Under the pieces are notes generated by a model, which had not been told where the DNA came from, did not search any database, and saw only the letters and a program-made list of their open reading frames with translations. A stretch of 41,128 nt of DNA from Lachnospiraceae bacterium. GTDB taxonomy: Bacteria; Bacillota; Clostridia; Lachnospirales; Lachnospiraceae. The stretch lies in assembly GCA_022800815.1 (NCBI GenBank), contig JAAWRC010000031.1, positions 1 through 41,128 of the forward strand. The letters run 5' to 3'. Below are positions 25,496 to 33,049 of the stretch, piece after piece; positions within the stretch are counted from its first letter, which is position 1; every line of letters begins with the position of its first letter. The translations under genes were made by a program, and so were the position numbers.

Positions 25496-26410
25496 TCAAT
25501 CCCCGTCCTCAAACCGCAGTTCCGCCGTCTGCCCGTCCCTGGCCGCAACCGCCTTCGGAAAGATCCGCCTCACCTCGTCCATATAGTCTTCCGGCCAGGA
25601 GAGGGACGGACTGTAGTGTGTCAGCCAGAGCTCCGACACGTCCGCATCCTTTGCCAGTCTGGCCGCGTCGTACATGGTCATATGCTTGTTCTCCCTGGCC
25701 TTGGCCTCCTTCTCCTTCTCCCCGTACATGCCCTCGCAGATGAACAGGTCGGAACCGGCCGCCTCCGCCGCTATGGAGGCGATCGGCCTGGTGTCGGTGC
25801 AGTAGGTCACCTTGATCCCCTTCCTGGCCCCGCCCATGACCATGTCCGGCGTGTAGACCTTCCCGTCAAGCTCCACCGTCTCCCCCCGCTGCAGGACCCC
25901 CCAGTAACGCACCGGAAGCTCCAGGGCCTTCGCCTGTTCCACCTGGAACTTTCCCGCCCGGGGCAGAGAAAGCGAATACCCGTAGCAGGGAATGTTGTGG
26001 TTGACACGGAACGCACGGATGTGGTAAGGCCCCGCCTGAAACTCCTGCTCCCGCTCCGTAAGCTCCAGAAACTGCACAGGAAACGGCAGTTCCGGCGCAA
26101 TGGTTCTGAGGGCCGTCACCACCCGCTCCAGGCCCTTCGGCCCAACCATAAGAAGCGGCTCCGTCCGTTCCGCATTCCCCATGGTGAGGAGAAGCCCCGG
26201 CAGGCCGCTGATATGGTCCGCATGGTAATGGGTGAAGCAGATCAGGTCGATGGGCTTTGCGCTCCAGCCCTTTTTCCTGAGGGCGATCTGCGTTCCCTCC
26301 CCGCAGTCAATGAGCAGATGGCTTCCCCCGCACCTTGCCATCAGCGAGGTCAGCCACCGGTAGGGGAGCGGCATCATGCCGCCGGTCCCCAGCAAACAAA
26401 CGTCAAGCAT
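25496..26410 (-). CDS. rnz: Ribonuclease Z
   Basis: 304 residues, the short bacterial tRNase Z form. It is a metallo-beta-lactamase-fold endonuclease that removes tRNA 3' trailers. The zinc motif is HYHADH (H61, H63, D65, H66), with CGEGTQIALRK before it, VNHNIPCYGYS in the exosite/substrate region, TYCTDTRP (metal Asp) and LTHYSPS (last His). It lies 14 bases before tsaD. Clustering with tsaD/B/E makes a tRNA-maturation neighbourhood. Confidence 0.95.
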   Translation of the reverse strand: MLDVCLLGTGGMMPLPYRWLTSLMARCGGSHLLIDCGEGTQIALRKKGWSAKPIDLICFTHYHADHISGLPGLLLTMGNAERTEPLLMVGPKGLERVVTALRTIAPELPFPVQFLELTEREQEFQAGPYHIRAFRVNHNIPCYGYSLSLPRAGKFQVEQAKALELPVRYWGVLQRGETVELDGKVYTPDMVMGGARKGIKVTYCTDTRPIASIAAEAAGSDLFICEGMYGEKEKEAKARENKHMTMYDAARLAKDADVSELWLTHYSPSLSWPEDYMDEVRRIFPKAVAARDGQTAELRFEDGD

Positions 26411-26437
26411 GGTAATCCCTTTCTCTTATATCTTTTT

Positions 26438-26528
26438 CAGGCAACCGCAAAGCTTAAAATTGCAGAGGGCTTCTTCTGGATGCAATCGCCAGAATCCGAT
26501 CCAAATGTTACGGCTTTGCAGTTACCTG
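26438..26528. repeat. Palindromic intergenic element upstream of rnz
   Basis: A 91-bp imperfect palindrome. The ends CAGGCAACCGCAAAGC and its near-complement ending GTTACCTG pair with two mismatches, and the centre has TTCTGG and CCAGAA arms around nine bases. It lies between the zinc-ribbon gene and rnz, both on the minus strand. No T-run follows on either strand, so it is not a plain terminator. It resembles a small non-coding repeat. Confidence 0.6.
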
Positions 26529-26535
26529 ACAAGTA

Positions 26536-26766
26536 TCACACCAATTCCGTCACTTCTTCGATCTCCACCGGAACGGCAAAGCCGCTGATCATCCTGTCAT
26601 AGCATTCCTCGCACAGGAAAAAATGATGCCGTTCCCCGTCTTTCCCGGAAAAGTATCCCCAGGTTTTCGTCACCTCAAGGCCCTCCCCGTAGGGCGGCAC
26701 TCCTTCCGTTTTCACCAGTTCCCCACAGCAGTTGCAAACCACGAATTCCTGTTTCTCATGGGTCAT
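26536..26766 (-). CDS. Small double-CxxC zinc-ribbon protein
   Basis: 76 residues. CNCCGE (C11 and C14) and CEEC (near 52-55) form a likely four-cysteine zinc site. Between them EVTKTWGYFSGKDGERHHFF is a conserved pattern I associate with small uncharacterised proteins of Clostridia. It has no signal peptide or membrane segment. There is no strong Shine-Dalgarno before the ATG. Function unknown; co-orientation with rnz and tsaD does not by itself assign one. Confidence 0.7.
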   Translation of the reverse strand: MTHEKQEFVVCNCCGELVKTEGVPPYGEGLEVTKTWGYFSGKDGERHHFFLCEECYDRMISGFAVPVEIEEVTELV

Positions 26767-27023
26767 ACACTCACAGCCTTTCCCGTAATCCTTCTATATG
26801 CCGCACAATTCGACGGCGTCCTTCCTGTCACAGCCACATTATAAGCCCATTTTGTCGAATAAGAAACCGGAAATTAGTGGTATGCAGGAATAAGATTACC
26901 GCAGACTCAAAATCGCTTCACATTACCTATCGAATCAGTATACCATGAATTTCCTGGATTGTAACCCTGTTTTTTCCTGAATTCTGATCCTCGAACGCTG
27001 ACCTGCATTTTGCTCCATGCATC

Positions 27024-27060
27024 TTGACAATTCGCATTTTTTTCGTATGTACTGTACGTA
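27024..27060 (+). promoter_or_regulatory. vapBC promoter with palindromic operator
   Basis: TTGACA (27024-27029), a 16-bp spacer and TATGTA (27046-27051). The -10 box is the left half of an imperfect palindrome TATGTAC-T-GTACGTA (27046-27060), the kind of site a VapB antitoxin would use to repress its own operon. The rest of 26767-27106 holds no gene that I can support. Confidence 0.6.
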
Positions 27061-27106
27061 TATACAAGAAAAATATTTTATCCATGATCGCAAGGAGGTT
27101 TTTTCC

Positions 27107-27343
27107 ATGTTTACAGCGAAAGTATTCCAAAGCAGCAACAGCCAGGCCATACGCATCCCCAAGGAAGCCCACACGGAACAAAATGAATTTTATATTCAGT
27201 GGCTCGGCGGCGGATTCGTGCTCTTTCCCACCGACGATCCCTGGTTTCCCCTCCGGCACAGCATTGGTATGATCCCGGATGATTTTATGGAAAACCGAGA
27301 ACAGCCATTCTGGGAAAACATGGGAGAAAGAGAGGATTTCTGA
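27107..27343 (+). CDS. vapB: VapB-type antitoxin (AbrB-like)
   Basis: 78 residues. The N-terminus MFTAKVFQSSNSQAIRIPKE is the swapped-hairpin AbrB DNA-binding domain of VapB antitoxins. The C-terminal part, with DDPWFPLRHS, DDFMENREQP and an acidic end, is the region that normally wraps the toxin. AAGGAGG lies at good spacing before the ATG; an upstream in-frame ATG at 27017 would read through the promoter and is rejected. It is followed without a gap by the vapC toxin frame and is transcribed against the surrounding tRNA-modification operon. Confidence 0.85.
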   Translation: MFTAKVFQSSNSQAIRIPKEAHTEQNEFYIQWLGGGFVLFPTDDPWFPLRHSIGMIPDDFMENREQPFWENMGEREDF

Positions 27344-27731
27344 TATATCTGCTCGACACCAATGTCTGCATTTACGCCATGAAAGGAAGCTGTCCTGCCC
27401 TGACAGAAAAGCTGTTTCAAGTTCATCCGGATCAGATCTCAATCTCCTCCGTGACCGTCAGCGAACTGGAATACGGCGCCGCCAAGAGCAAATGGGGCAG
27501 TCGGACCCATCTGAAGATGCAGCTTTTTCTTTCCGCCTTCACGATTCTCCCTTTCAGGGAACAAGACGCGGTCCAGGCGGGCCGACTGCGAGCCGACCTC
27601 GCCATGAAAGGAACGCTGATCGACCCTTATGACATCATGATCGCCGCTCAGGGACTGTCCGAAGGCTTCACGGTCGTCACCACAACACCGCTGAATTCTC
27701 CCGTGTTCCCGGTCTTATCCTGGAAGATTGA
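27340..27731 (+). pseudogene. vapC: VapC PIN-domain toxin with one-base frameshift
   Basis: VapC toxins are PIN-domain ribonucleases. The first ATG in frame (27379) would cut off the catalytic DTN motif. Reading from CTG at 27340, which overlaps the vapB stop (CTGA) and follows AGAGGA, gives the family start MIYLLDTNVCIYAMKG with D6, E42 (VSELEYG) and D98 (PYDIMIAAQ). Around 27678-27688 the frame breaks. In the next frame the DNA reads TAEFSRVPGLILED then TGA (27729-27731), the normal VapC ending, giving about 130 residues if one base is restored. The frame as present instead runs on to 27894, antisense across the end of rimI, and loses the last conserved polar residue. It is probably inactive; a sequencing error is the alternative. 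Confidence 0.75.
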
Positions 27732-27766
27732 ACGGAAAGCGGGTAGGGGAAAGGCCTTCCCCTGCA

Positions 27767-28312
27767 TCAGCCAGGAGATGTCGTATAAACAAGTGCGTCC
27801 TCCACAGGATTTTGATAATAACGTTTCCGCCTTCCCGCCTCCCGAAAGCCGTGCTTTCTATAGAGGGCGGCTGCCGCCCGGTTTCCCGCCCTGACTTCCA
27901 GCCAGAGGCCGCCTTCCCCACAATCCCAGCATCGGCAGAGAAACTCTTCCATCAATGCATCGCCGACGTGCTTTCTCCTGAAAGCCGGGGCAACGGCGAT
28001 CCGATGGAGCTCTCCCTCACCGCTCATCGCCACGGCGAGCAGATAACCGCAGAGTGTTCCCCCTGCATATGCGCCAAATGCCTCATGCCGCAGGTTGGAG
28101 CCACAACCGACGGATTCCCCCCCGGGGCCAATGGAGGCTTCCACCTGCTCCTTCGACCAGGGCGTCCCGAAAATCTCCTGCTCCAGTGCCGCCACCGCCC
28201 CGGCATCCTCCCTCCGCAGCGAACGAATCCGCAGTGTTTCCCTGTCCGCACCTTCCTCCGGCCCGCCTGTCCCTCCCCGGGTTTCCCGGGCCGTCCTGTC
28301 CGCACCGCTCAT
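27767..28312 (-). CDS. rimI: Ribosomal protein S18 alanine N-acetyltransferase-like
   Basis: 181 residues. It has the GNAT fold with the acetyl-CoA motif VAPAFRRKHVGDALM (about 107-121), LEVRAGNRAAAALYRKHGF and the end RKRYYQNPVEDALVY, the RimI signature. The N-terminal 26 residues are a charged, Gly-rich addition without family support; a start nearer to LRIRSL is possible but has no better codon, and the ATG at 28312 overlaps the tsaB stop (ATGA). RimI normally follows tsaB in Clostridia, so context agrees. Confidence 0.9.
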   Translation of the reverse strand: MSGADRTARETRGGTGGPEEGADRETLRIRSLRREDAGAVAALEQEIFGTPWSKEQVEASIGPGGESVGCGSNLRHEAFGAYAGGTLCGYLLAVAMSGEGELHRIAVAPAFRRKHVGDALMEEFLCRCWDCGEGGLWLEVRAGNRAAAALYRKHGFREAGRRKRYYQNPVEDALVYTTSPG

Positions 28313-29055
28313 CCTCCCTGCGCTCCCTTTTGAGACACTTCCTTTCCAGGCCGTTCCTCCTGCTCCCGCCTCTTACGCTCCCGCTCTGCCTGGGACATGC
28401 GCAGATATTCTGGCTTATGCTCTTCGGCCGTCTCCGTCATTCCCCGCAGGAAATAGACTGCCCCCAGGGCCGCCACGGCTCCGGCTCTCTGCCTGGAGGC
28501 AAAGGAGGGTGCGAATACATGGGGAACCGTGCATTCCGCCCCGATCTTCTCCCGGCTCACCGGCACTCCGTCCCCCAGAAAGACCACCGGGCGTCCAAGG
28601 CCGTTCACCTCCCGGATCAGTTCCGAGATCCCCATGGCCGCCTGCCCCCGGATCACCCGGAACTCCTCGTGGAACTCATAGAGCCCGCAATAGACCTGTT
28701 CCCTCCTGGCATCCAGCATGGGACAGATCAGCCGGTCCGTGCCGAAATGCTCATAGGCCATGGCGTCCAGGGTCGGCACGTGGATCAGCGGCTTATCCAG
28801 GGCCTGCCCCAGCCCCTTGGCCGTGGCCGACCCGATCCGAAGCCCCGTAAAGGAGCCGGGACCTCCGGAGACGGCAATGGCGTCCAGGGTCTTAAGGTCC
28901 GTCTCCGTCATCCTCACGATCTCGTCGATCATGGGCAGAAGCGTCTGCGAGTGGGTCTTTTTGTGATTGACCGTGTACTCCGCCGTCAGCATGTCGTCCT
29001 CCCAGATAGCCGCCGAGGCCGTCAGGGAAGCGCTCTCAATCCCCAATATCTTCAT
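28309..29055 (-). CDS. tsaB: t6A biosynthesis protein TsaB
   Basis: 248 residues. It is the scaffold partner of TsaD. It starts MKILGIESASLTASAAIWED; the ASKHA-like HSQTLLPMIDEI, GPGSFTGLRIGSATAKGLG (about 66-84) and LDARREQVYCGLYE motifs are present. The last 30 or so residues are a charged tail. GAGGG precedes the ATG. Upstream is a 306-bp palindromic element that separates it from tsaE; downstream it overlaps rimI by four bases. Confidence 0.95.
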   Translation of the reverse strand: MKILGIESASLTASAAIWEDDMLTAEYTVNHKKTHSQTLLPMIDEIVRMTETDLKTLDAIAVSGGPGSFTGLRIGSATAKGLGQALDKPLIHVPTLDAMAYEHFGTDRLICPMLDARREQVYCGLYEFHEEFRVIRGQAAMGISELIREVNGLGRPVVFLGDGVPVSREKIGAECTVPHVFAPSFASRQRAGAVAALGAVYFLRGMTETAEEHKPEYLRMSQAERERKRREQEERPGKEVSQKGAQGG

Positions 29056-29085
29056 AACATCCCTCTTTCCGGCGGAACCTCCGCC

Positions 29086-29391
29086 TATAGATGGAAATTT
29101 CCACCTGTGCGGTTAGAATATTGGATTCTGTCTTCGTCAGGGAACAGCCATTTGAAGCAGACGATAGGCAGATTTTGCGGATTTTGCGAGCATAGCGTCA
29201 TCGAACCTGCTTTGATGGAAACAGGTTCGATGACAATAAGCGGCACAGCAAAGTCGGAAAACTGTCACTGGCAGTTTTCCGGCACGCTATGGCGAATCAA
29301 AAAATCAACGTGTCTGCGAAACTGGCTGCTCCTTGACGGAGACATGGAAAACCTTCAACCGCACAGGTGACAATTTCTGTCCACCTCTATA
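29086..29391. repeat. 306-bp palindromic MITE-like element between tsaE and tsaB
   Basis: Ends TATAGATGG (29086-) and its counterpart CCACCTCTATA (to 29391) begin a long imperfect inverted repeat. It includes a perfect 13-bp pair, CACCTGTGCGGTT (29102-29114) with AACCGCACAGGTG (29357-29369), then GTCAGGGAACAGCC/GGCTGCTCCTTGAC, GCAGAC/GTCTGC and CATAGCG/CGCTATG. Two perfect hairpins sit in the middle (29198-29209 with 29222-29233; 29256-29264 with 29272-29280). It encodes nothing. The right end contains the stop codon of tsaE (29387-29389). It is probably a non-autonomous mobile repeat, transcribed within the operon. Confidence 0.7.
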
Positions 29392-29818
29392 CTTGCCGCA
29401 CCGTGATCCGCCGGTAATCGTCGCCCCGCCCAAACTCCTTTTCCAGCCGGATCCACAGGGCTTCCTCCGGGATCAGCTCCTCGATGAGGGAGGCCCATTC
29501 CACCAGGCAGACTCCCTCCCCGAAAAAACAGTCCTCATAGCCGACCTCGTCCATCTCCGAAGGGTCGCCGATCCGGTACACGTCAAAATGATACAGCGGC
29601 AGACGCCCCTCCTCATAAACCTGCACGATGGTAAAGGTGGGGCTGTTCACCGGCTCTGTGATGCCGAGTCCCGCCGCAAAACCCTGGGTGAGGACCGTCT
29701 TCCCCGTCCCAAGCTCCCCGTCCAGGCAGAAAATCTCCCCCGGCTTCGCCCGCTCCCCCAGCCATTTTCCAAAAGCAAAGGTCTCCTCCGGGCAGGATGT
29801 CTCACGGATTTCTTCCAT
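29387..29818 (-). CDS. tsaE: tRNA t6A biosynthesis ATPase TsaE
   Basis: 143 residues from the ATG at 29818, which has GAGGG at good spacing. In-frame starts at 29839 and 29902 lack a proper site, and the latter overlaps the previous gene. It is a P-loop ATPase that resets the TsaB-TsaD complex. Walker A is GELGTGKT (34-41), followed by NSPTFTIVQVYEEG and LYHFDVYRI, then VEWASLIEELIPEE. The C-terminal TVRQV ends at a TAG lying in the tip of the adjoining palindromic element, so the natural end may have been altered slightly. Confidence 0.93.
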   Translation of the reverse strand: MEEIRETSCPEETFAFGKWLGERAKPGEIFCLDGELGTGKTVLTQGFAAGLGITEPVNSPTFTIVQVYEEGRLPLYHFDVYRIGDPSEMDEVGYEDCFFGEGVCLVEWASLIEELIPEEALWIRLEKEFGRGDDYRRITVRQV

Positions 29819-29843
29819 TATATTGTTCCCTCTGTCCATTCTC

Positions 29844-30371
29844 TCAGGCTTTCTGTTTCCTCCGGCCCTTTCTCCGGTTGACGATCTTGATCCCTTTCGC
29901 ATAGTTCTTTACCAGCTCCACCGCCTCGTCGGCCTCCTCCGGGATCTGGTCCAGCGGCAGAAGGTGGGCCCGCACCTTCCCCATGTAGAAGATCGCCAGC
30001 TTCTTAAGGATCACGATCTTCGTGACATTCTTCCACTCCACCAGGCCGCCGTTCTCCCCCTGGGTGATGGTCAGTCCCTCCTCGCCGATCTCCAGATCAA
30101 TGGGATTCTTGAAAAGCTCCACCGTCTGCACCTGCTTCTTCGCCCGGAAATACATATTGACCGGGTTCAGGATGGTGGCCCATAAGAGTAACACCAGACA
30201 AAGGACCTTCGTCCCCGTGTTCATATTGCTGAAATTTCCGATCAGATCCGCCAGGGCCACCACCGCCAGAAGCGCCAGCAGAAATCCCATGATCCCCATG
30301 TACGTATGATAGATCTGGAACCGAAACAGATCCGCCGCCGTCGTCCTCGTCACAAATTTCTTGTTCTCCAT
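29844..30371 (-). CDS. YcxB-like membrane protein
   Basis: 175 residues. Two hydrophobic segments (about 25-47 and 55-75) are followed by a soluble region LEIGEEGLTITQGENGGLVE, then WKNVTKIVILKKLAIFYMGK, which looks like the PH-like C-terminal domain of YcxB proteins. The tail is very basic (NRRKGRRKQKA). GGAGG precedes the ATG. It lies between tex and tsaE in the same direction. Function unknown. Confidence 0.7.
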   Translation of the reverse strand: MENKKFVTRTTAADLFRFQIYHTYMGIMGFLLALLAVVALADLIGNFSNMNTGTKVLCLVLLLWATILNPVNMYFRAKKQVQTVELFKNPIDLEIGEEGLTITQGENGGLVEWKNVTKIVILKKLAIFYMGKVRAHLLPLDQIPEEADEAVELVKNYAKGIKIVNRRKGRRKQKA

Positions 30372-30386
30372 CTCATTCCTCCGGAC

Positions 30387-32534
30387 TCACTGTATTTTCA
30401 TGGTCAACTGGATCCGCTTTCGGTCCACGTCCACGCTCATGACCTGCACCTCCACGATATCACCGACGCTCACCGCCTCCAGGGGATGCTTGATGTAGCG
30501 GTCGCAGATCTGGGAGATGTGGACCAGCCCGTCCTGGTGGACACCGATGTCCACGAAGGCCCCGAAGTCGATGACGTTGCGGACCGTGCCCTTGAGCACC
30601 ATGCCGGGCTTCAAGTCCTTCATGTCCATCACGTCGGTGCGCAGGATGGGCTTTGGCATCTCGTCCCGGGGATCCCTGGCCGGCTTCTCCAGTTCCTTCA
30701 AAATGTCCGCCAGGGTGATCTCGCCGATCCCAAGCTCGTCTGCCAGTTTCTTTTTCTGGATCGCCTTCTTGCCGATGCCGGGAAGTCCCCCGGCCTCAAT
30801 CTGCTCCTTGGCATAACCCAGCTTCCCGAGAAGAATGTCCACGGCCCCGTAGCTCTCCGGGTGGACCGCCGTGGCGTCCAGGGGATTCTTTCCGCCTGAG
30901 ATCCGCATAAAGCCCGCACACTGCTCGTAAGCCTTCGGCCCCAGCTTCGCCACCTTGAGAAGCTGCCTCCGGTCCTCGAACCGGCCGTGCTCCTCCCGAT
31001 AAGTCACGATATTTTTAGCCACCGTCTTGCTGATGCCGGAAATATAGGAAAGCAGCGGAGCCGATGCGGTGTTGAGATCCACGCCGACCCGGTTGACACA
31101 GTCCTCCACCACGGCCGTCAATGCCTCGTCCAGATTTTTCTGGTTCATATCGTGCTGGTACTGTCCCACGCCGATGGACTTGGGATCAATCTTCACCAGC
31201 TCCGCCAGCGGGTCCTGAAGCCGTCTCGCAATGGACACGGCGCTCCTCTGGGCCACGTCGAAATCCGGGAATTCCTCCGTCGCCAGCTTACTGGCAGAAT
31301 ACACGGAGGCCCCGGCCTCGCTCACGATGACGTACTGGACCTTAAGCTCCGGAATTTCCTTGAGAAGCTCCACAATCACCTGCTCCGACTCCCTGGATGC
31401 CGTCCCGTTTCCCACGGAGATCAAAGTGATCCCATACTTTTTAATAAGGTTCTTCACCACCCGCTTGGCCTCGGCCACCTTGTTCTGAGGCGCCGTCGGA
31501 TAGATCACCACCGTATCCAGGACCTTTCCCGTCTCGTCCACCACCGCCAGCTTGCAGCCGGTCCGAAAAGCCGGGTCCCAGCCCAGGACCACCCGTCCCA
31601 CGATGGGCGGCTGCATGAGAAGCTGCTCCAGGTTCTTTCCGAACACGTGGACGGCCCCGGCCTCCGCCGCCTCCGTCAGACTGTTCCGCACCTCCCGCTC
31701 GATGGCCGGCGCAATGAGGCGCTCATAGCTGTCCTCGATGACCTCCTCCAAAAAGGCCGAGGTGTTCGGATTGTCCCGGACAATGACCTTCTTCCTCAGA
31801 TACCGGAGAATGTCCTCCTCCGGTGCCTCCACCCGCACCGACAGGAACTTTTCCTTCTCTCCCCGGTTGAGGGCCAGGATCCGATGGCCCGCCGCCTTCT
31901 TCACCGGCTCCTCATAATCATAGTACATCTCGTAGACCGACTTTTCCGCCGCATCCTTCGCCTGGGACTTGAGGATTCCCTTTCCCATGGTGGCCTCCCG
32001 GATATAGGTCCGGTAATCCGCCTCGTCGGAAATCCGCTCCGCCAGGATGTCCCCGGCGCCGGCGAGGGCTTCCTCCGCCGATTCCACACCCTTCTCCGCC
32101 GACACGTATTTCTCCGCCTCCGAGAGGGCCGGGACTTTCAGCATCTGCAGCATCAGCGTGTCCGCCAGGGGCTCCAGCCCCTTCTCCTTTGCCACCGTGG
32201 CCCTGGTCCGCCGCTTGGGCCGGTAAGGGCGGTACAGATCCTCCACCAAGACCAGCGTATCCGCCGCCAGGATCTGCTCCTCCAACTCCTTCGTGAGCGC
32301 CCCCTGCTCTCTGATGGTCTCCAAAACCTGCGCCTTTCTCTCCTCCAGGTTCCGCAGATACTTAAGCCTCTCGTCCAGGTTCCGCAGCACCTCGTCGTTC
32401 AAAGAGCCGGTCGCCTCCTTGCGGTAACGGGCGATGAAGGGGATCGTGTTCCCCTCGTCGATCAGCCCCACCGCCGCCTCGGCCTGACTCTTTTTAATAT
32501 GAAGCTCTTCGGCAAGCGCCTCGATAATGTCCAT
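30387..32534 (-). CDS. tex: Tex-family S1 RNA-binding protein
   Basis: 715 residues. It is a highly conserved cytoplasmic nucleic-acid-binding protein linked to transcription. The order is an N-terminal helical Tex domain (IPFIARYRKEATGSLND), a YqgF/RuvC-like domain (VVLGWDPAFRTGCKLAVVD), tandem helix-hairpin-helix segments (GVDLNTASAPLLSYISGIS; RRQLLKVAKLGPKAYEQCAG) and a C-terminal S1 domain (about 640-713: GTVRNVIDFGAFVDIGVHQD). The start at 32534 has GGGAGG six bases upstream; ATGs at 32540 and 32603 are less well placed. Confidence 0.96.
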   Translation of the reverse strand: MDIIEALAEELHIKKSQAEAAVGLIDEGNTIPFIARYRKEATGSLNDEVLRNLDERLKYLRNLEERKAQVLETIREQGALTKELEEQILAADTLVLVEDLYRPYRPKRRTRATVAKEKGLEPLADTLMLQMLKVPALSEAEKYVSAEKGVESAEEALAGAGDILAERISDEADYRTYIREATMGKGILKSQAKDAAEKSVYEMYYDYEEPVKKAAGHRILALNRGEKEKFLSVRVEAPEEDILRYLRKKVIVRDNPNTSAFLEEVIEDSYERLIAPAIEREVRNSLTEAAEAGAVHVFGKNLEQLLMQPPIVGRVVLGWDPAFRTGCKLAVVDETGKVLDTVVIYPTAPQNKVAEAKRVVKNLIKKYGITLISVGNGTASRESEQVIVELLKEIPELKVQYVIVSEAGASVYSASKLATEEFPDFDVAQRSAVSIARRLQDPLAELVKIDPKSIGVGQYQHDMNQKNLDEALTAVVEDCVNRVGVDLNTASAPLLSYISGISKTVAKNIVTYREEHGRFEDRRQLLKVAKLGPKAYEQCAGFMRISGGKNPLDATAVHPESYGAVDILLGKLGYAKEQIEAGGLPGIGKKAIQKKKLADELGIGEITLADILKELEKPARDPRDEMPKPILRTDVMDMKDLKPGMVLKGTVRNVIDFGAFVDIGVHQDGLVHISQICDRYIKHPLEAVSVGDIVEVQVMSVDVDRKRIQLTMKIQ

Positions 32535-32584
32535 AAACATCCTCCCAAATTCCACTGATTCCTGCGTTTTCCCCGAGGCCCGCT

Positions 32585-33049
32585 CTAAAGGGCCGATGCC
32601 CATTCGATGAGGTTTACCCGCCAGAAGATCCAGGCCAGGTTCTTCACCAGGACATTCAGGATCAAAAACGCTACTGCTATTTTAATATAAATATGCCGAT
32701 AAGCAAACCCTTTTATTTTCCCGCAGGTGAAAATTTTTAAAGTGTGGCTCCCCATGAACAGCACATACAGAGCCAGCCCGTAAACCACCAGCGGATGGCA
32801 GAGCACACTCGCCAGAACCTTTCCCTGAAACAGCAGGTGAAAGGCCCTGGTTCCGCCGCAGCCCGGACAGAAAAGTCCCGTCAGCGAATAAATGGGACAT
32901 GCAAACAGCGGCCCCGAAAGCGGAATCCGGAACCATTTGATCAAAAACAGGACGGCGGCTACCACAAGGATAGCCGCCAGCCCCAACCTGTACAGGGTCT
33001 GTTCCGTACCGTTCTTATCCGTCTTCATCCCTCCGCCGTCTTTAGTCAT
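32585..33049 (-). CDS. DUF2752 membrane protein
   Basis: About 154 residues. It has a hydrophobic N-terminal segment (LYRLGLAAILVVAAVLFLIK), the DUF2752 signature FCPGCGGTRAFHLLFQG, then further membrane segments, for about four in all. Function unknown. The start is uncertain: ATG at 33049 overlaps the end of the aspartokinase gene, while ATG at 33028 follows GGAGGG with almost no spacing. It is the last gene of the threonine/lysine block but need not share its role. Confidence 0.8.
   Translation of the reverse strand: MTKDGGGMKTDKNGTEQTLYRLGLAAILVVAAVLFLIKWFRIPLSGPLFACPIYSLTGLFCPGCGGTRAFHLLFQGKVLASVLCHPLVVYGLALYVLFMGSHTLKIFTCGKIKGFAYRHIYIKIAVAFLILNVLVKNLAWIFWRVNLIEWASAL

Noticed and set aside
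26441-26528. Palindrome upstream of rnz as an intrinsic terminator
   Set aside because: No T-run follows either arm on either strand.
27732-27894. C-terminal extension of the vapC frame to 27894
   Set aside because: It arises only from the frameshift, overlaps rimI antisense, and shows no VapC-like sequence.
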